NCBI GenBank assembly: GCA_023391425.1 | Contig: JAEWAX010000123.1 | Coordinates: forward strand, 1-54,075 | Direction of reading: 5' to 3' | From: Bacillota bacterium | Lineage (GTDB): Bacteria; Bacillota; Clostridia; Acetivibrionales; DSM-1351 | DNA: 54,075 nt | Shown: positions 11,301-19,909 of the stretch, piece after piece | Position numbering within the stretch: the stretch's first letter is position 1 | How the letters are laid out: each line of letters opens with the position of its first letter | Made by a program: the position numbers and the translations under genes | Notes under the pieces: generated by a model | The model's database searches: none | The model's input: the letters and a program-made list of their open reading frames with translations, nothing else | Told to the model about the DNA's origin: nothing

Positions 11301-14300
11301 GAGGATGCAGATAATAGTAAATACCTTTGTGCATATATAACAACAAAAAAGGACTTACTGATTACAGAGTTAAGAGAATACTTGTCAATGGAACTTCCTG
11401 AGTACATGATACCCTCATACTTTGTACAGCTTGAGAGAATACCTCTTACACCAAATGGTAAGATTGATAGAAAGTCACTTCCAGAGCCTGTGAGAAGTTC
11501 TCAATCTGGTGTCGAGTACGAAGCTCCGACAAATGAGATAGAAGAAAGGCTTGTCGAGGTATGGCGTGAAGTACTGGGAATAGAGAAGATAGGAATAAAT
11601 GATAACTTTGTTGAGATTGGAGGAGATTCAATAAAGGCCATGCAGGTTTCCGCACGATTATTGGGATATGGGCTTAAAATTGGGGTAAAGGACTTGATTT
11701 TACATGGCAGAATAAAAGAACTTAGCAGCCTTATAAAAATATCCGGCTTGGAAATAAGTCAGGATACAGTTTATGGTAAGGTAGAATTGTTACCGATACA
11801 AAGATGGTTTTTTGAGAATGTATATGATGAAAGTAGTAAATTTAGCTATTTTAATCAAGCAGTAATGCTCTATAAAAAAGATGTATTTGATGAAGCTATA
11901 CTTAGAAAAGTATTTACCCGAATAGTTGAGCATCATGATGCCTTGAGGATGGTATATAAAACAAGAAAAGAAATAGTGCAATACAACCGACCCCTGGATG
12001 GTGAACTTTTTACCTTAGATGTTTTTGATTTAAGAGGGATTAGTGAATACCGGACTATAATAGAAGAGAACGCAGATAAGCTCCAAAGAAGTATAGATAT
12101 TGAAAATGGCCCGTTAGTTAAATTGGGTTTGTTTAAGACTGCTTATGGCGACCATCTGCTTATTATAGTGCACCACTTGGTAATAGACGGTATGTCATGG
12201 AGAGTAATTCTTGAGGATTTGGCTAGAGCATATATGCAGGCTGTTAATGGTATGGAAGTAATGTTTCCTTTAAAAACTAATTCTTATAAAGAATGGGCGG
12301 ACAAGCTTCACTCATACGCAAACAGTAGAGAAATAATTAATGAGAGAGGATACTGGGAACAGCTTGAAAAATATAACATTGCTTCTTTGCCTAAAGACGG
12401 CATGACTAACAGAGACAAGTATAAGGATAGCAATACCTTGATTATCGATGTACCTTATGAATATACTAAAAAATTACTTAGTAGTGTCAACCATGCTTAT
12501 AACACACAAATAAACGATATACTCCTAACTGCTCTGGGATTGGCAGTAAAGGATTGGAGTAAAAATGGAAAAGTATTGGTAAACCTTGAGAGTAACGGGA
12601 GAGAAGAGTTGTTTGAGACTATTAACATTACTAGGACGGTAGGTTGGTTTACATCAGTTTATCCCGTAGTACTCGATATGGAAGGAGATATCGATATAGG
12701 CCATTCCATAGAAAAAGTAAAAAGTCTAATGAGGGCAATTCCTAATAAGGGAATCGGGTTTGGAATACTGAAGTACCTGACAGCCCAAGAAAACAAGGGA
12801 GCACTAAAATTCAACCTAAAGCCGGAAATACTATTCAACTATCTTGGACAATTTGACAACGATATCAAATCTGAGATGTTTGAAGTATCTGACATATCAA
12901 CTGGTATAAGCGTTAATCCAGAAACAAATAGATCATATGCCTTTGAGATAAACGGAATGGTAGCAGGTGGTAAGCTTACACTTCAATTTAATTATAATAG
13001 AAAAGAATATAGGGAAAACACTGTGCGAAACCTTGCCGGGATTTATAAAGAAAAGCTCTTACAGATAATAGATCACTGCTTAGCAATTAAACCAGGCGAT
13101 ATTACTGTCTTGAAACCTGGTGTTACAGGAGATTGGGAAGTGAACAAGGCAAATAATAAGGTCCAGCTGTTAGATACCACATACTCATCTATTCTGCCGG
13201 CTGAAGAGAAAGAGTACTATACAATGTCCTCTGCACAAAAGAAGTTTTATATACTAACCAACTTGGATGAAGCATCAACTGCTTATAATGCAACAAAAGT
13301 TATAATGATAGAAGGTATATTGGACAGAAATCGAATAGAAAATGCATTTTCTGAGCTTATTAAGAGGCATGAGATACTGAGGACATCGCTACATATAATT
13401 GATGGAGTGCCCGTACAGAAGGTGCATAAAAATATTGATTTTGAATTAGGTTATATAGAATGTAAAGAAAAGGATATAGATGATGTAATTAAAGGCTTTA
13501 TAAAAGCATTTGACTTAAGTAAAGCACCACTTATTCGCGCTTCTCTTATGAAGGTTGATAAAAATAAACATATTCTGATGATAGACATGCATCATACTGT
13601 GATGGACAGAGTTTCTATGAGTATTTTAATGAAGGAATTCATGATCCTGTATGATGGAGGCGTTTTGCCTAAACTTAAAATTCAATATAAGGATTTTTCA
13701 GAATGGCAACATAGAATGTTGGAATCAGAATACATCAAAAGGCAGAAAGAGTACTGGAACAATATGTTTTCCGGAACAATACCGGTTCTTAATATGCCTT
13801 TGGATTTTAAACGCGGAAATATGCAAACCTTTAATGGAAATTCAATTAAGTTTGATATACCCCCAATTATAGTAGAGAAGTTGGAGCGAATGGCAAAAGA
13901 ACAGAAGGTTACTTTAAATATACTTTTATTTTCAATATATTCATTGCTTTTAAACAAGTATAGTGGTCAGACTGACATTGTAGTTGGCTCCATTATGTCA
14001 GGAAGGAGCCGAGTAGAATTAGAAAACCTGATTGGTGCATTTATGAACTTTCTGCCCATAAAGCTTACGATTAACGAAGAATGGACATTCGAAGAATTCC
14101 TAATTAATACGGTCAGGTTGATGTTAGAGGTATACGATAATCAGGACTATCCTTTTGAGCAAATTATAGAAGATGTGTGCTATGAAGCCGATCCCTCTAG
14201 AAATCCTCTCTTTGATACAATGATGGTTTTTCATAATGAATTGGAACCTAATATTTCTACGAAAATAGATGGTTTGAAATTCAATGAATATGGATACGAT

Positions 14301-17300
14301 TTGGATTCATCAGCACTTGATTTTAAACTGGATATATTTTTAAATTCAAATGAGGGTAGTTTGAACTGTAGGCTGGAATACAATACAGATTTGTTTAGAG
14401 CTGAAACAATTGAAAGCTTTGCCGTACACTTCAGCCACCTTATTGAAATATTGATGTCTAACAAACAGCAAAAGCTTTTGGATATTGATGTGTTTACGAA
14501 AGAGGAAAAGCTTAAGGTTGAAGAGAAGAGGAAACTTAATACTATACCAGAAAGTACTGGATTAAAGCTTGCCGTTAGTGCAACGTTTACTGCCGAACCC
14601 ATTGAAAATCATATCAAGTGGTGGTGTGGTCAGTTCAAGGAAGATGTTATTCTGGAGTTTGCTCCCTACAATCAGGTATTTAGGCAGCTTCTGGATTCAG
14701 AAAGCCTTATTTCTAAAAATAATGGCATTAATCTTTTACTTGCCAGGTTTGAGGACTTTATAAAGGATGATAAATCACAGGATGAAGAAAAATGCATAAA
14801 ACTTGAAAGAAATTTCACAGAACTGGTAGAAGCCATACGTGAAAATAAAAGTACTGTTCCAATATTTATAGGGGTATTTCCTATTTCAAAGAATAAGGGA
14901 TTTAGCAGTATGTTAGTTGATAAACTTGTAGAATTAAACAAACGCTTTAAGGAAGCTGTAAAAGGATTGGGAAACACCTATATTATTGACTTTTCGGAAT
15001 TGGATGAGCTTTATTCTATAGAAAATTCATTTGATGAAGTAAAAGACTTTATAGGTCATATACCTTTTAGCGATGAGTATATTGCTGCGATGGGAGCAAC
15101 AATTGCCAGACATATATGTGCATGGAAAAGGCCACACTTTAAGGCAATTGTACTCGACTGTGATAATACATTATGGAATGGCGTCTGCGGTGAGGAAGGT
15201 GCCTTAGGGGTTACTGTAAGTGAGGCTTATTACAAACTTCAAGAATTCATTATTGAAAAACATAATGAAGGTATGCTTCTAGTTTTATGCAGTAAAAATA
15301 ATGAGGATGATGTTTGGGAGGTGTTCGATAAAAACCCTGGAATGCTTCTTAAGAGGGAACATATTGCTGCATATAGAGTTAACTGGAGAAATAAATCCGA
15401 AAATGTTAAGGATTTGGCGGATGAATTGAATATTGGATTAGACAGCTTTATATTTATTGATGACAGCTATATAGAATGCTCCGAAATGATGGCAAACCTT
15501 CCTGAGGTACTTACAATTACATTACCTGAGGATGAGACTAATATTCCATGTTTTCTACGACATGTTTGGGCGTTTGATCGGTTAACGATAACCGATGAAG
15601 ACAGAAGACGCACCCAAATGTATAAAGCTGAAAAAGAGCGCCAGAAAATGAAGAATAGCAATTCACTCAAGAAATACTTGGATAGTCTTCAATTAAAGGT
15701 TTCGATTTATCCAATGCATGAATCGCAGTTATCAAGAGTCGCTCAAATGACTCAAAGGACAAACCAGTTCAACCTAAATACAATAAGAAGAACCGAGGTA
15801 GATATAAAAGAACTTGTTTGCGAGGAAGGGACAATATGCTGGGTAATTGAAGCATCCGACAGGTTTGGAGAGTATGGTATTGTGGGAACGGTAATTACAA
15901 TAGAAAAGGGCGATAGCTTATTTGTAGAAACCTTTCTATTAAGCTGTAGGATATTGGGTAGAGAAGTAGAAGATGCAGTACTAATCGGACTGAAAGAATA
16001 TTGCAATGAGAAAGAAATCAATACCATAGAGGCAGAGTACCATGTAACACAAAAAAACCGCCCTGTTCTTGATTTTATACAGAAAGGTCTTTGGGAAAAG
16101 GTTGAAGCCATGAAAGATGGTATAAGGCTTACACTCAAGGTGAAAAAAATACCCGATAGTGTAAAGCATATAGAATTAGATTTTAGTACTACATATCGCA
16201 AGGAGTATGAAAAGGATAGGGTACCTCCAGAAACAGTAATTGAACATGAGAAAACATTATATACTAGTCCAGATAAAGTAAAGGAAACCCATTCTGTGTA
16301 TTCTGAAAGAGTATGGCAGGTACATATGGTGAACGAAAAAAATATTTTGCATCGTAACTACTTATTGGCTTTACAAAACCATACTGGGAAAATGCTTCTA
16401 GAACTTCCTGTAAATAAGATCAGCCAAAGTAAAAAGTCTGAAGTTGAATATGAAGCGCCGAGAAATGAGGTAGAAGAGCGACTGGTAAAGGTTTGGAAGC
16501 AGATACTGGGGCTAGATAGGATAAGTATACATAATAATTTCCTGGATCTGGGTGGCGACTCTATAAAGGCTGTTTTTATCGTATCAAGCCTCCTCAAATA
16601 TAATATTAAAGTACAAATAAAGGACATATTGAGCCGAATGCCTCTTCAGCAACTTGCCCAGCATGCTGAACTGTTAATTGATAATGTACATCAGAAAATA
16701 GTTGAAGGAAAGGTAAAGCTAACCGCTGTACAAGAGTGCTTTTTCGAACGTAACTTCACTGACCCCCAGCATTGGACTGCTGCTGTTTTGCTGTACAGAA
16801 AGGAACATTTCGATGAAGAGATAATAAAAAAGGTATTCACAAAAATCGTAGAATATCACGATGCATTAAGAATTGTCTTTAGAAAAGAAAACAGTGAAAT
16901 AATTCAATACAATAGGGGGATAGAGGGAGAACTGTTCAGTTTAAAGCTTGTAGATCTAACGGGTAATCCTGACTATAGGACTAAAATTGAGGAGGAAAGC
17001 TATAAAATACAAGATGAAATTGATTTGCAGCATGGTCCTCTTTTAAAACTTGGATTGTTCAGGACATCTGAAGGAGATCATTTGCTTGTTGCCTGCCACC
17101 ACCTTGTTTGTGACGGAATTTCCATGCTAATTATGCTTGCAGATTTTAATAAAGGTTATAATCAGGTATTAAATAATATGGAAATAAAATTTGAGGGTAA
17201 GACAGATTCTTATATGGAATGGTCGGAGAAACTTAATATACGCGCAAATAGTGAGGAGTTTATGAAGGAGGCCGACTACTGGGTAAAAATGGGAAAGAAT

Positions 17301-18041
17301 AGAATTGCTGAGTTGCCTAAAGACTTTAAGGTGTCTGATATTAGGCGTTTTAAACACAGTAAGTCTGTTAGAGGGATACTTTTAAATGAAGAAGAAGTTA
17401 GCCAATTAATGAATAACTCAAATAAGGTAAATGGAGCAAGTGTTCAGGAGGTTTTGCTGACGGGGCTTGGTTTGGCAATAAAGGATTGGACAGGGGAAGA
17501 TAAAATTTTAGTCAGACTGGGAGGGCATGGAAGAGATATAATAAATGATAATCTTAATGTAACTAGGACTGTAGGATGGTTTGGAGTTTCTTATCCAGTT
17601 ATACTTGATATATCAAATTCAGATGACATATTGTTACAAGTGCATAAGACAAAGGAGATGCTGCAAGCTGTACCAAGTAGGGGAGAAGGCTATGATCTGA
17701 TGAAGTACATAACTGAGCCTGAAAAAAGGAGTTCAATACAGCATAACCTTAATCCTGAAATATATTTTAACAATAAGGTAGTGCTATTTAGCAATACTGC
17801 GAATAAGGATGTCTATGATAAAGCTGATAAGCTTTTATATGAATTATCAAACCTTCCCCAACCAATAGACAGAAGTATGTATACTGAAAGGGAGTATACG
17901 TTGAATTTTACTCTGGAGGTAGAAAAAGGCGGAATCATATTGGATATTGACTTTGATATAAATGAATACAGAGAAGAAACAATGCACAAAATTTTTGAGA
18001 ATTATAAAAGAAACCTTAAAAGAATATTAACGGCTTATTAA
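5364..18041 (+). CDS. Giant NRPS with embedded FkbH glyceryl-loading domain: C-A(Ser)-PCP-C-A(Tyr-like)-PCP-E-C-FkbH-PCP-E-like
   Basis: 4225 residues, with an RBS (GGGGG) before ATG. Domain landmarks: C1 with HHIIMDG (144-150). A1 (YTSGSTG from 616) has code DVWHFSLVDK by hand alignment, read as Ser. PCP1 Ser1014. C2 HHAIIDG (1228-1234). A2 (from 1700) has code DGTITAEVVK, one residue from the Tyr code. PCP2 Ser2089. E domain HHLVIDG (2270-2276) with RTVGWF at 2424. C3 starts near 2618 with an altered motif HHTVMDR (2743-2749). An FkbH-type region runs from about 3065 to 3600, with DCDNTLWNG at 3265 and a following acyltransferase-like part. PCP3 Ser3733. A last E-like domain has HHLVCDG (3912-3918). 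FkbH proteins are known to take a glyceryl unit from 1,3-bisphosphoglycerate and load it on a carrier protein. No thioesterase is present. The likely output is Ser, D-Tyr-like and glycerate added to the chain from the previous protein. Confidence 0.95.
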   Translation: MNKRPEIQDMYPLSPLQEGILFHSIEDEGNGTYIEKSYFTVNGDLDVDLLEQSFNKVVERYDVLRTVFSYSSSRKPLQIVLKRRNTRVHYEDISALEKVEKDKFIDSFKEQDSVKGFNLLKDILMRISVFKTGDKEYKVIWSFHHIIMDGWCLGIIMQELFQIYYSLKNNEPIMLNSVKPYMSFIKWLGEQDEEEALSYWTKYLEDYDGRVTIPKYTKIDEVDDYIQKELEFKIDEELSEKLKSIAVSNGTTVSVIFQAIWGILLQKYNSIDDVVFGLVVSGRQADITGIQDIVGLFINTIPVRIKCEKGTTFSGLLRQVQESALISGRYGYVQLGEIQKRSRVGQGLVENLFVYENYSVDKMNTGADIIKKLQLDITNMEVLEKTNYDFNILIGPGKELGIKFRYNSLVHSDNFVSNIEGHIKKVIKQITDNADIRINEIEVPTDKEKSEILYNFNDTKAEYEKHKMLHQVFEEQVEKVPDSIAVVFENEQLTYSELNKKANQLARVLRANGVKGDSIVGVMIQRSIEMMVGIMAILKAGGAYLPIDPLYPKERIEYMLSDSGTGILLTNKSLFDECKAEFNGLVMDLYDGSLYTGEETNLININNSRNLAYVIYTSGSTGKPKGTLIEHYSVINRLNWMQKKYPLKEQDIILQKTPYTFDVSVWELFWWSFAGADVCFLQPQGEKDPEIIVNTIQQNKITVMHFVPSMLNAFLEYIEEQDASNKLSSLKQVFASGEALGLHQAKKFNRLLNKKFGTNLANLYGPTEATVDVSYFDCSTGEELESIPIGKPIDNINLYVVGKDTKLQPIGASGELCIAGDGLARGYLNRPELTSEKFIPNPFVQGTKMYRTGDLARWLPDGNIEFLGRLDHQVKIRGNRIEVGEIESVILNYKSVREIAVLAKKDENGNSSLYAFMVTGEEFDVNDLKHFLSTKIPKYMIPSFFYKLEKMPLSPNGKVDRKALMSQAAAVKEETIYVAPQSEEEKKLIEIYCEVLDVSNIGIKDNFINLGGDSIKAIRVFSSINKAFGTAIKIRDIYKYPVIEDLAWYIRSGNKEDESNKIVEAENVINKFKESILEDKSKSKMLPEGIEDFYPMSDIQKGMVYHSSLNSGEAIYHDQFIYQIKDLEFNIEHLSTAASLLVHKHPILRTSFNIRDFSDAIQIVHSKTKLDIQEYDISSKDKYNQENYIKQYLIEDRNNPFNIETYPLWRMRIFNLGNGNICLCWIFHHAIIDGWSNASFMTELVNTYQMLGKNKEFIPDKLSNSYKSFIVEQLAIKRDSKVIEYWKQELDGYKRLEFPAKWEETSNSTNEIRYNSRSFASSLLNKVRETAQQYNTDVRTILFTAYTYMLNMISYENDIVVGLVENSRPDCEDSDKILGCFLNTVPVRIKLDKNMMWENLIIMIREKLMKLKVNGRLPLTEIAKVTGETFSSDNPIFNTLFVYIDFHIINKALVENMASKNSLEIGSYERTNTCFDIVASVTHGELVIKATYLESMFTEEQINCFLDYYMNTLNLIVNEPKELICKEKVMSEYEKNRLLLDFNNTSVEFYTRNTINILFEEQVKKNPHNIAIIFDDKELTYGELNKRANQLARYLRNKGVTKDRIVGIMLKRSLDMVTAIMGVLKAGGAYLPLDPDYPVDRIQYMLEDSGADILLMQTGVGEILEFKGEKINVRNAEIYSGDSSDLEYTVKPDSLAYVIYTSGSTGKPKGVMIEHASIASRLMWRRDEYGIDSNDVMLQLFSYSFDGFVTSFFTAVISGARVIILNDEEEKDPAAIKRHILEQGVTGFISVPPLYSAVLECMNSSEMKTLRAVTLAGDKTPRGVIRQSKDKNNALELFNEYGPTECSVVSTIFRDMQESTNTVIGKPVANTRVYIIDEHNNLQPTGTTGEMCIGGNGLARGYLNMPGMTREKFIDNPFVAGEKIYRTGDLARWLPDGNIEFLGRIDHQVKIRGFRIECGEIETRLAKHKNVKEAVVIAKEDADNSKYLCAYITTKKDLLITELREYLSMELPEYMIPSYFVQLERIPLTPNGKIDRKSLPEPVRSSQSGVEYEAPTNEIEERLVEVWREVLGIEKIGINDNFVEIGGDSIKAMQVSARLLGYGLKIGVKDLILHGRIKELSSLIKISGLEISQDTVYGKVELLPIQRWFFENVYDESSKFSYFNQAVMLYKKDVFDEAILRKVFTRIVEHHDALRMVYKTRKEIVQYNRPLDGELFTLDVFDLRGISEYRTIIEENADKLQRSIDIENGPLVKLGLFKTAYGDHLLIIVHHLVIDGMSWRVILEDLARAYMQAVNGMEVMFPLKTNSYKEWADKLHSYANSREIINERGYWEQLEKYNIASLPKDGMTNRDKYKDSNTLIIDVPYEYTKKLLSSVNHAYNTQINDILLTALGLAVKDWSKNGKVLVNLESNGREELFETINITRTVGWFTSVYPVVLDMEGDIDIGHSIEKVKSLMRAIPNKGIGFGILKYLTAQENKGALKFNLKPEILFNYLGQFDNDIKSEMFEVSDISTGISVNPETNRSYAFEINGMVAGGKLTLQFNYNRKEYRENTVRNLAGIYKEKLLQIIDHCLAIKPGDITVLKPGVTGDWEVNKANNKVQLLDTTYSSILPAEEKEYYTMSSAQKKFYILTNLDEASTAYNATKVIMIEGILDRNRIENAFSELIKRHEILRTSLHIIDGVPVQKVHKNIDFELGYIECKEKDIDDVIKGFIKAFDLSKAPLIRASLMKVDKNKHILMIDMHHTVMDRVSMSILMKEFMILYDGGVLPKLKIQYKDFSEWQHRMLESEYIKRQKEYWNNMFSGTIPVLNMPLDFKRGNMQTFNGNSIKFDIPPIIVEKLERMAKEQKVTLNILLFSIYSLLLNKYSGQTDIVVGSIMSGRSRVELENLIGAFMNFLPIKLTINEEWTFEEFLINTVRLMLEVYDNQDYPFEQIIEDVCYEADPSRNPLFDTMMVFHNELEPNISTKIDGLKFNEYGYDLDSSALDFKLDIFLNSNEGSLNCRLEYNTDLFRAETIESFAVHFSHLIEILMSNKQQKLLDIDVFTKEEKLKVEEKRKLNTIPESTGLKLAVSATFTAEPIENHIKWWCGQFKEDVILEFAPYNQVFRQLLDSESLISKNNGINLLLARFEDFIKDDKSQDEEKCIKLERNFTELVEAIRENKSTVPIFIGVFPISKNKGFSSMLVDKLVELNKRFKEAVKGLGNTYIIDFSELDELYSIENSFDEVKDFIGHIPFSDEYIAAMGATIARHICAWKRPHFKAIVLDCDNTLWNGVCGEEGALGVTVSEAYYKLQEFIIEKHNEGMLLVLCSKNNEDDVWEVFDKNPGMLLKREHIAAYRVNWRNKSENVKDLADELNIGLDSFIFIDDSYIECSEMMANLPEVLTITLPEDETNIPCFLRHVWAFDRLTITDEDRRRTQMYKAEKERQKMKNSNSLKKYLDSLQLKVSIYPMHESQLSRVAQMTQRTNQFNLNTIRRTEVDIKELVCEEGTICWVIEASDRFGEYGIVGTVITIEKGDSLFVETFLLSCRILGREVEDAVLIGLKEYCNEKEINTIEAEYHVTQKNRPVLDFIQKGLWEKVEAMKDGIRLTLKVKKIPDSVKHIELDFSTTYRKEYEKDRVPPETVIEHEKTLYTSPDKVKETHSVYSERVWQVHMVNEKNILHRNYLLALQNHTGKMLLELPVNKISQSKKSEVEYEAPRNEVEERLVKVWKQILGLDRISIHNNFLDLGGDSIKAVFIVSSLLKYNIKVQIKDILSRMPLQQLAQHAELLIDNVHQKIVEGKVKLTAVQECFFERNFTDPQHWTAAVLLYRKEHFDEEIIKKVFTKIVEYHDALRIVFRKENSEIIQYNRGIEGELFSLKLVDLTGNPDYRTKIEEESYKIQDEIDLQHGPLLKLGLFRTSEGDHLLVACHHLVCDGISMLIMLADFNKGYNQVLNNMEIKFEGKTDSYMEWSEKLNIRANSEEFMKEADYWVKMGKNRIAELPKDFKVSDIRRFKHSKSVRGILLNEEEVSQLMNNSNKVNGASVQEVLLTGLGLAIKDWTGEDKILVRLGGHGRDIINDNLNVTRTVGWFGVSYPVILDISNSDDILLQVHKTKEMLQAVPSRGEGYDLMKYITEPEKRSSIQHNLNPEIYFNNKVVLFSNTANKDVYDKADKLLYELSNLPQPIDRSMYTEREYTLNFTLEVEKGGIILDIDFDINEYREETMHKIFENYKRNLKRILTAY

Positions 18042-18101
18042 TACACAAAAAATAAATAACTAATTATAAATAACAAATTAATAGTCGAAAGGTGGGTAAG
18101 A

Positions 18102-19175
18102 ATGAAGAACCAACCTCTTGTAAGCGTAATAATACCAACATTCAATAGAGTAAAACTGCTACCAAAGGCCATTGCATCTGTAGTCAACCAAACATATGAT
18201 AACTGGGAGCTAATTATTGTAGATGACAGAAGTACTGATGACACTAAGGCTTTAGTAGAAAGGTTTTCATTAAAGGATAAAAGGATAAGGTATATACAAA
18301 ATGATAGAAGAAAAGGGCCAAGTGGAGCAAGAAACTGTGGAATCCTTAATTCTACCGGGGAATACATTGCATTCTTGGACTCAGATGATGAATGGTTTGC
18401 TCATCATCTGAGCGACAGCATAGATATCTTAGAAAATGAAAAGGTTAATGTATCTTTTGCGCTATGGATTGAAAACAGATCGGGTGATCAAATAAAGTTT
18501 GATGACCAAGAAGATATAAAAAGAAAGCTTGAAAAGGCAATAACTGTGCTAAAGCCAAAAATTAAGGATAATCTGATTTTTTTTGGTGAAGGGTTTTATG
18601 AATTTACCATATTAGAAAACTTTTACTGCTACCATATAAACACAATGGTTTTAAGAAAAAATATTATTGATAAAGTTGGACTTCTAGATGAAAGGCTTTT
18701 TGCTAATGAGGACAATGATTTTACATATAGGGTTTTCCATGATTATGAAATTTGTTTAATTAGGGATTATCATTTTCTGTATAACGAGGGGCAGGACAAC
18801 CTGTATTTGTTTATAGACAGGAGTAGGGCAGATATTGAAGAGATTTCGCAAAACACTGATTTAATAGAAAAGTTGACATTTAATGGAAACCTTGAAAATG
18901 AGATGAGAAAAATTAGAAAGAATTATGTAAAGAAGTCTAATAAATTGAAAAATAAAAAGATGTGTTTAGAAGCTATAGATAAGACTATTGCAGATAAATA
19001 TTTCACACTGGGCTATATAAATAGAATAAAGAGAAAAAATTTAGCATTGGTCTATTACTTAAAAGCATTATTTTATAATTTTAATAAGCTTACATTGATT
19101 CATATTGGAAAACTAATACTCCCAATCTGCTTTAGCAGGATTAACATAAAAATTGAAAGTTTTGACCTTGGATAG
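18102..19175 (+). CDS. Family 2 glycosyltransferase (GT-A fold)
   Basis: 357 residues. The N-terminus is typical of GT2 enzymes: VSVIIPTFNR at the start, then the nucleotide-binding VDDRSTDDT and the DSDDEW version of the DXD motif near residue 92. The last third is basic and helical (KKSNKLKNKKM) with no clear transmembrane helix. The start is supported by a GAAAGGTGGG site a few bases upstream. It begins 60 bases after the NRPS stop on the same strand, so it probably belongs to the NRPS operon. It may glycosylate the peptide, for instance on Tyr, Ser or glycerate hydroxyls; this is inference from position. A role in cell-surface polysaccharide is the alternative. Confidence 0.85.
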   Translation: MKNQPLVSVIIPTFNRVKLLPKAIASVVNQTYDNWELIIVDDRSTDDTKALVERFSLKDKRIRYIQNDRRKGPSGARNCGILNSTGEYIAFLDSDDEWFAHHLSDSIDILENEKVNVSFALWIENRSGDQIKFDDQEDIKRKLEKAITVLKPKIKDNLIFFGEGFYEFTILENFYCYHINTMVLRKNIIDKVGLLDERLFANEDNDFTYRVFHDYEICLIRDYHFLYNEGQDNLYLFIDRSRADIEEISQNTDLIEKLTFNGNLENEMRKIRKNYVKKSNKLKNKKMCLEAIDKTIADKYFTLGYINRIKRKNLALVYYLKALFYNFNKLTLIHIGKLILPICFSRINIKIESFDLG

Positions 19176-19211
19176 TTTCAAATGGGAATATATAATCGGT
19201 AGGAGGGTATT

Positions 19212-19850
19212 ATGTACAAAAGTATCATTTTTGATGTTGATGGTACGCTAATCGATACTCAAAGAGCTACAATACTGGCATTAAATAAAGTATTGAAAGA
19301 AGAGACAGGAAACTGTTTCGCCAATAATGAATTGAGATTTGCTTTAGGTATTCCAGGAGAGGTGTCTTTACCTAAATTTGGGGTTAATGATGTACATACA
19401 GCAAATATGAAGTGGAATGCATATCTATATAAGTACTCAAAGTCAATAAAAGTATACCCTGGAATAATAGATATAATTCTTCGATTGAACAAAATGGGTA
19501 TTTTACTTGGTATTGTTACATCCAATACAAAGTATGAACTAAAAGGACTTCTTAATTATTTTCTTCCATTTAGGCTTATGGACTATATCAGCTTTGCTGT
19601 TTGTGCTGATGATACAAAAAGGCATAAGCCACATGCAGAACCCTTATTGAAGTTCTTGGAAATATCAGGTTCTGATCCGTCAAAGACTATATATATCGGG
19701 GATACAGTATACGATATGAATTGTGCCAAAGCAGCTGATGTGGATTTTGGCTTAGCTTTATGGGGCGCAGTATTATCGGAAGAAATAAAAACAGACTTCT
19801 CATTTAATTCGCCATATGAAATTTTAAGGTTGTTAAAAGATGACACATGA
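19212..19850 (+). CDS. HAD-superfamily hydrolase, phosphoglycolate phosphatase-like
   Basis: 212 residues. HAD motif I is FDVDGTLIDT at residues 7-16 with the nucleophile Asp8 and acid Asp10, motif II is VTSNT (near 102), Lys138 lies in the KPHAEPLLKF segment, and motif III-like GDTVYDMNCAKAADV follows. The cap is the small helical type found in phosphoglycolate phosphatases and PpaX-like enzymes. An AGGAGGG site lies just before the ATG. It follows the glycosyltransferase by 36 bases, so it is likely the last gene of the NRPS operon. A phosphatase next to an FkbH synthetase could act on a phosphoglycerate-type or sugar phosphate intermediate, but the FkbH domain already carries its own HAD part, so general housekeeping repair is equally possible. 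Confidence 0.85.
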   Translation: MYKSIIFDVDGTLIDTQRATILALNKVLKEETGNCFANNELRFALGIPGEVSLPKFGVNDVHTANMKWNAYLYKYSKSIKVYPGIIDIILRLNKMGILLGIVTSNTKYELKGLLNYFLPFRLMDYISFAVCADDTKRHKPHAEPLLKFLEISGSDPSKTIYIGDTVYDMNCAKAADVDFGLALWGAVLSEEIKTDFSFNSPYEILRLLKDDT

Positions 19851-19909
19851 CAAAATAGCCTAACATGCCATAGTCTCATTAGCAAGAGACTTCCGCGGCA
19901 TAAACACTA

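Noticed and set aside
221..17357. Many long minus-strand frames inside the NRPS genes
   Set aside because: Shadows of the NRPS frames; no RBS and no recognisable domains, while the plus strand shows continuous NRPS motifs.
19212..19850. HAD gene as an essential partner of the FkbH domain
   Set aside because: The FkbH domain has its own intact HAD motif, so a separate phosphatase is not required; only operon position supports a link.
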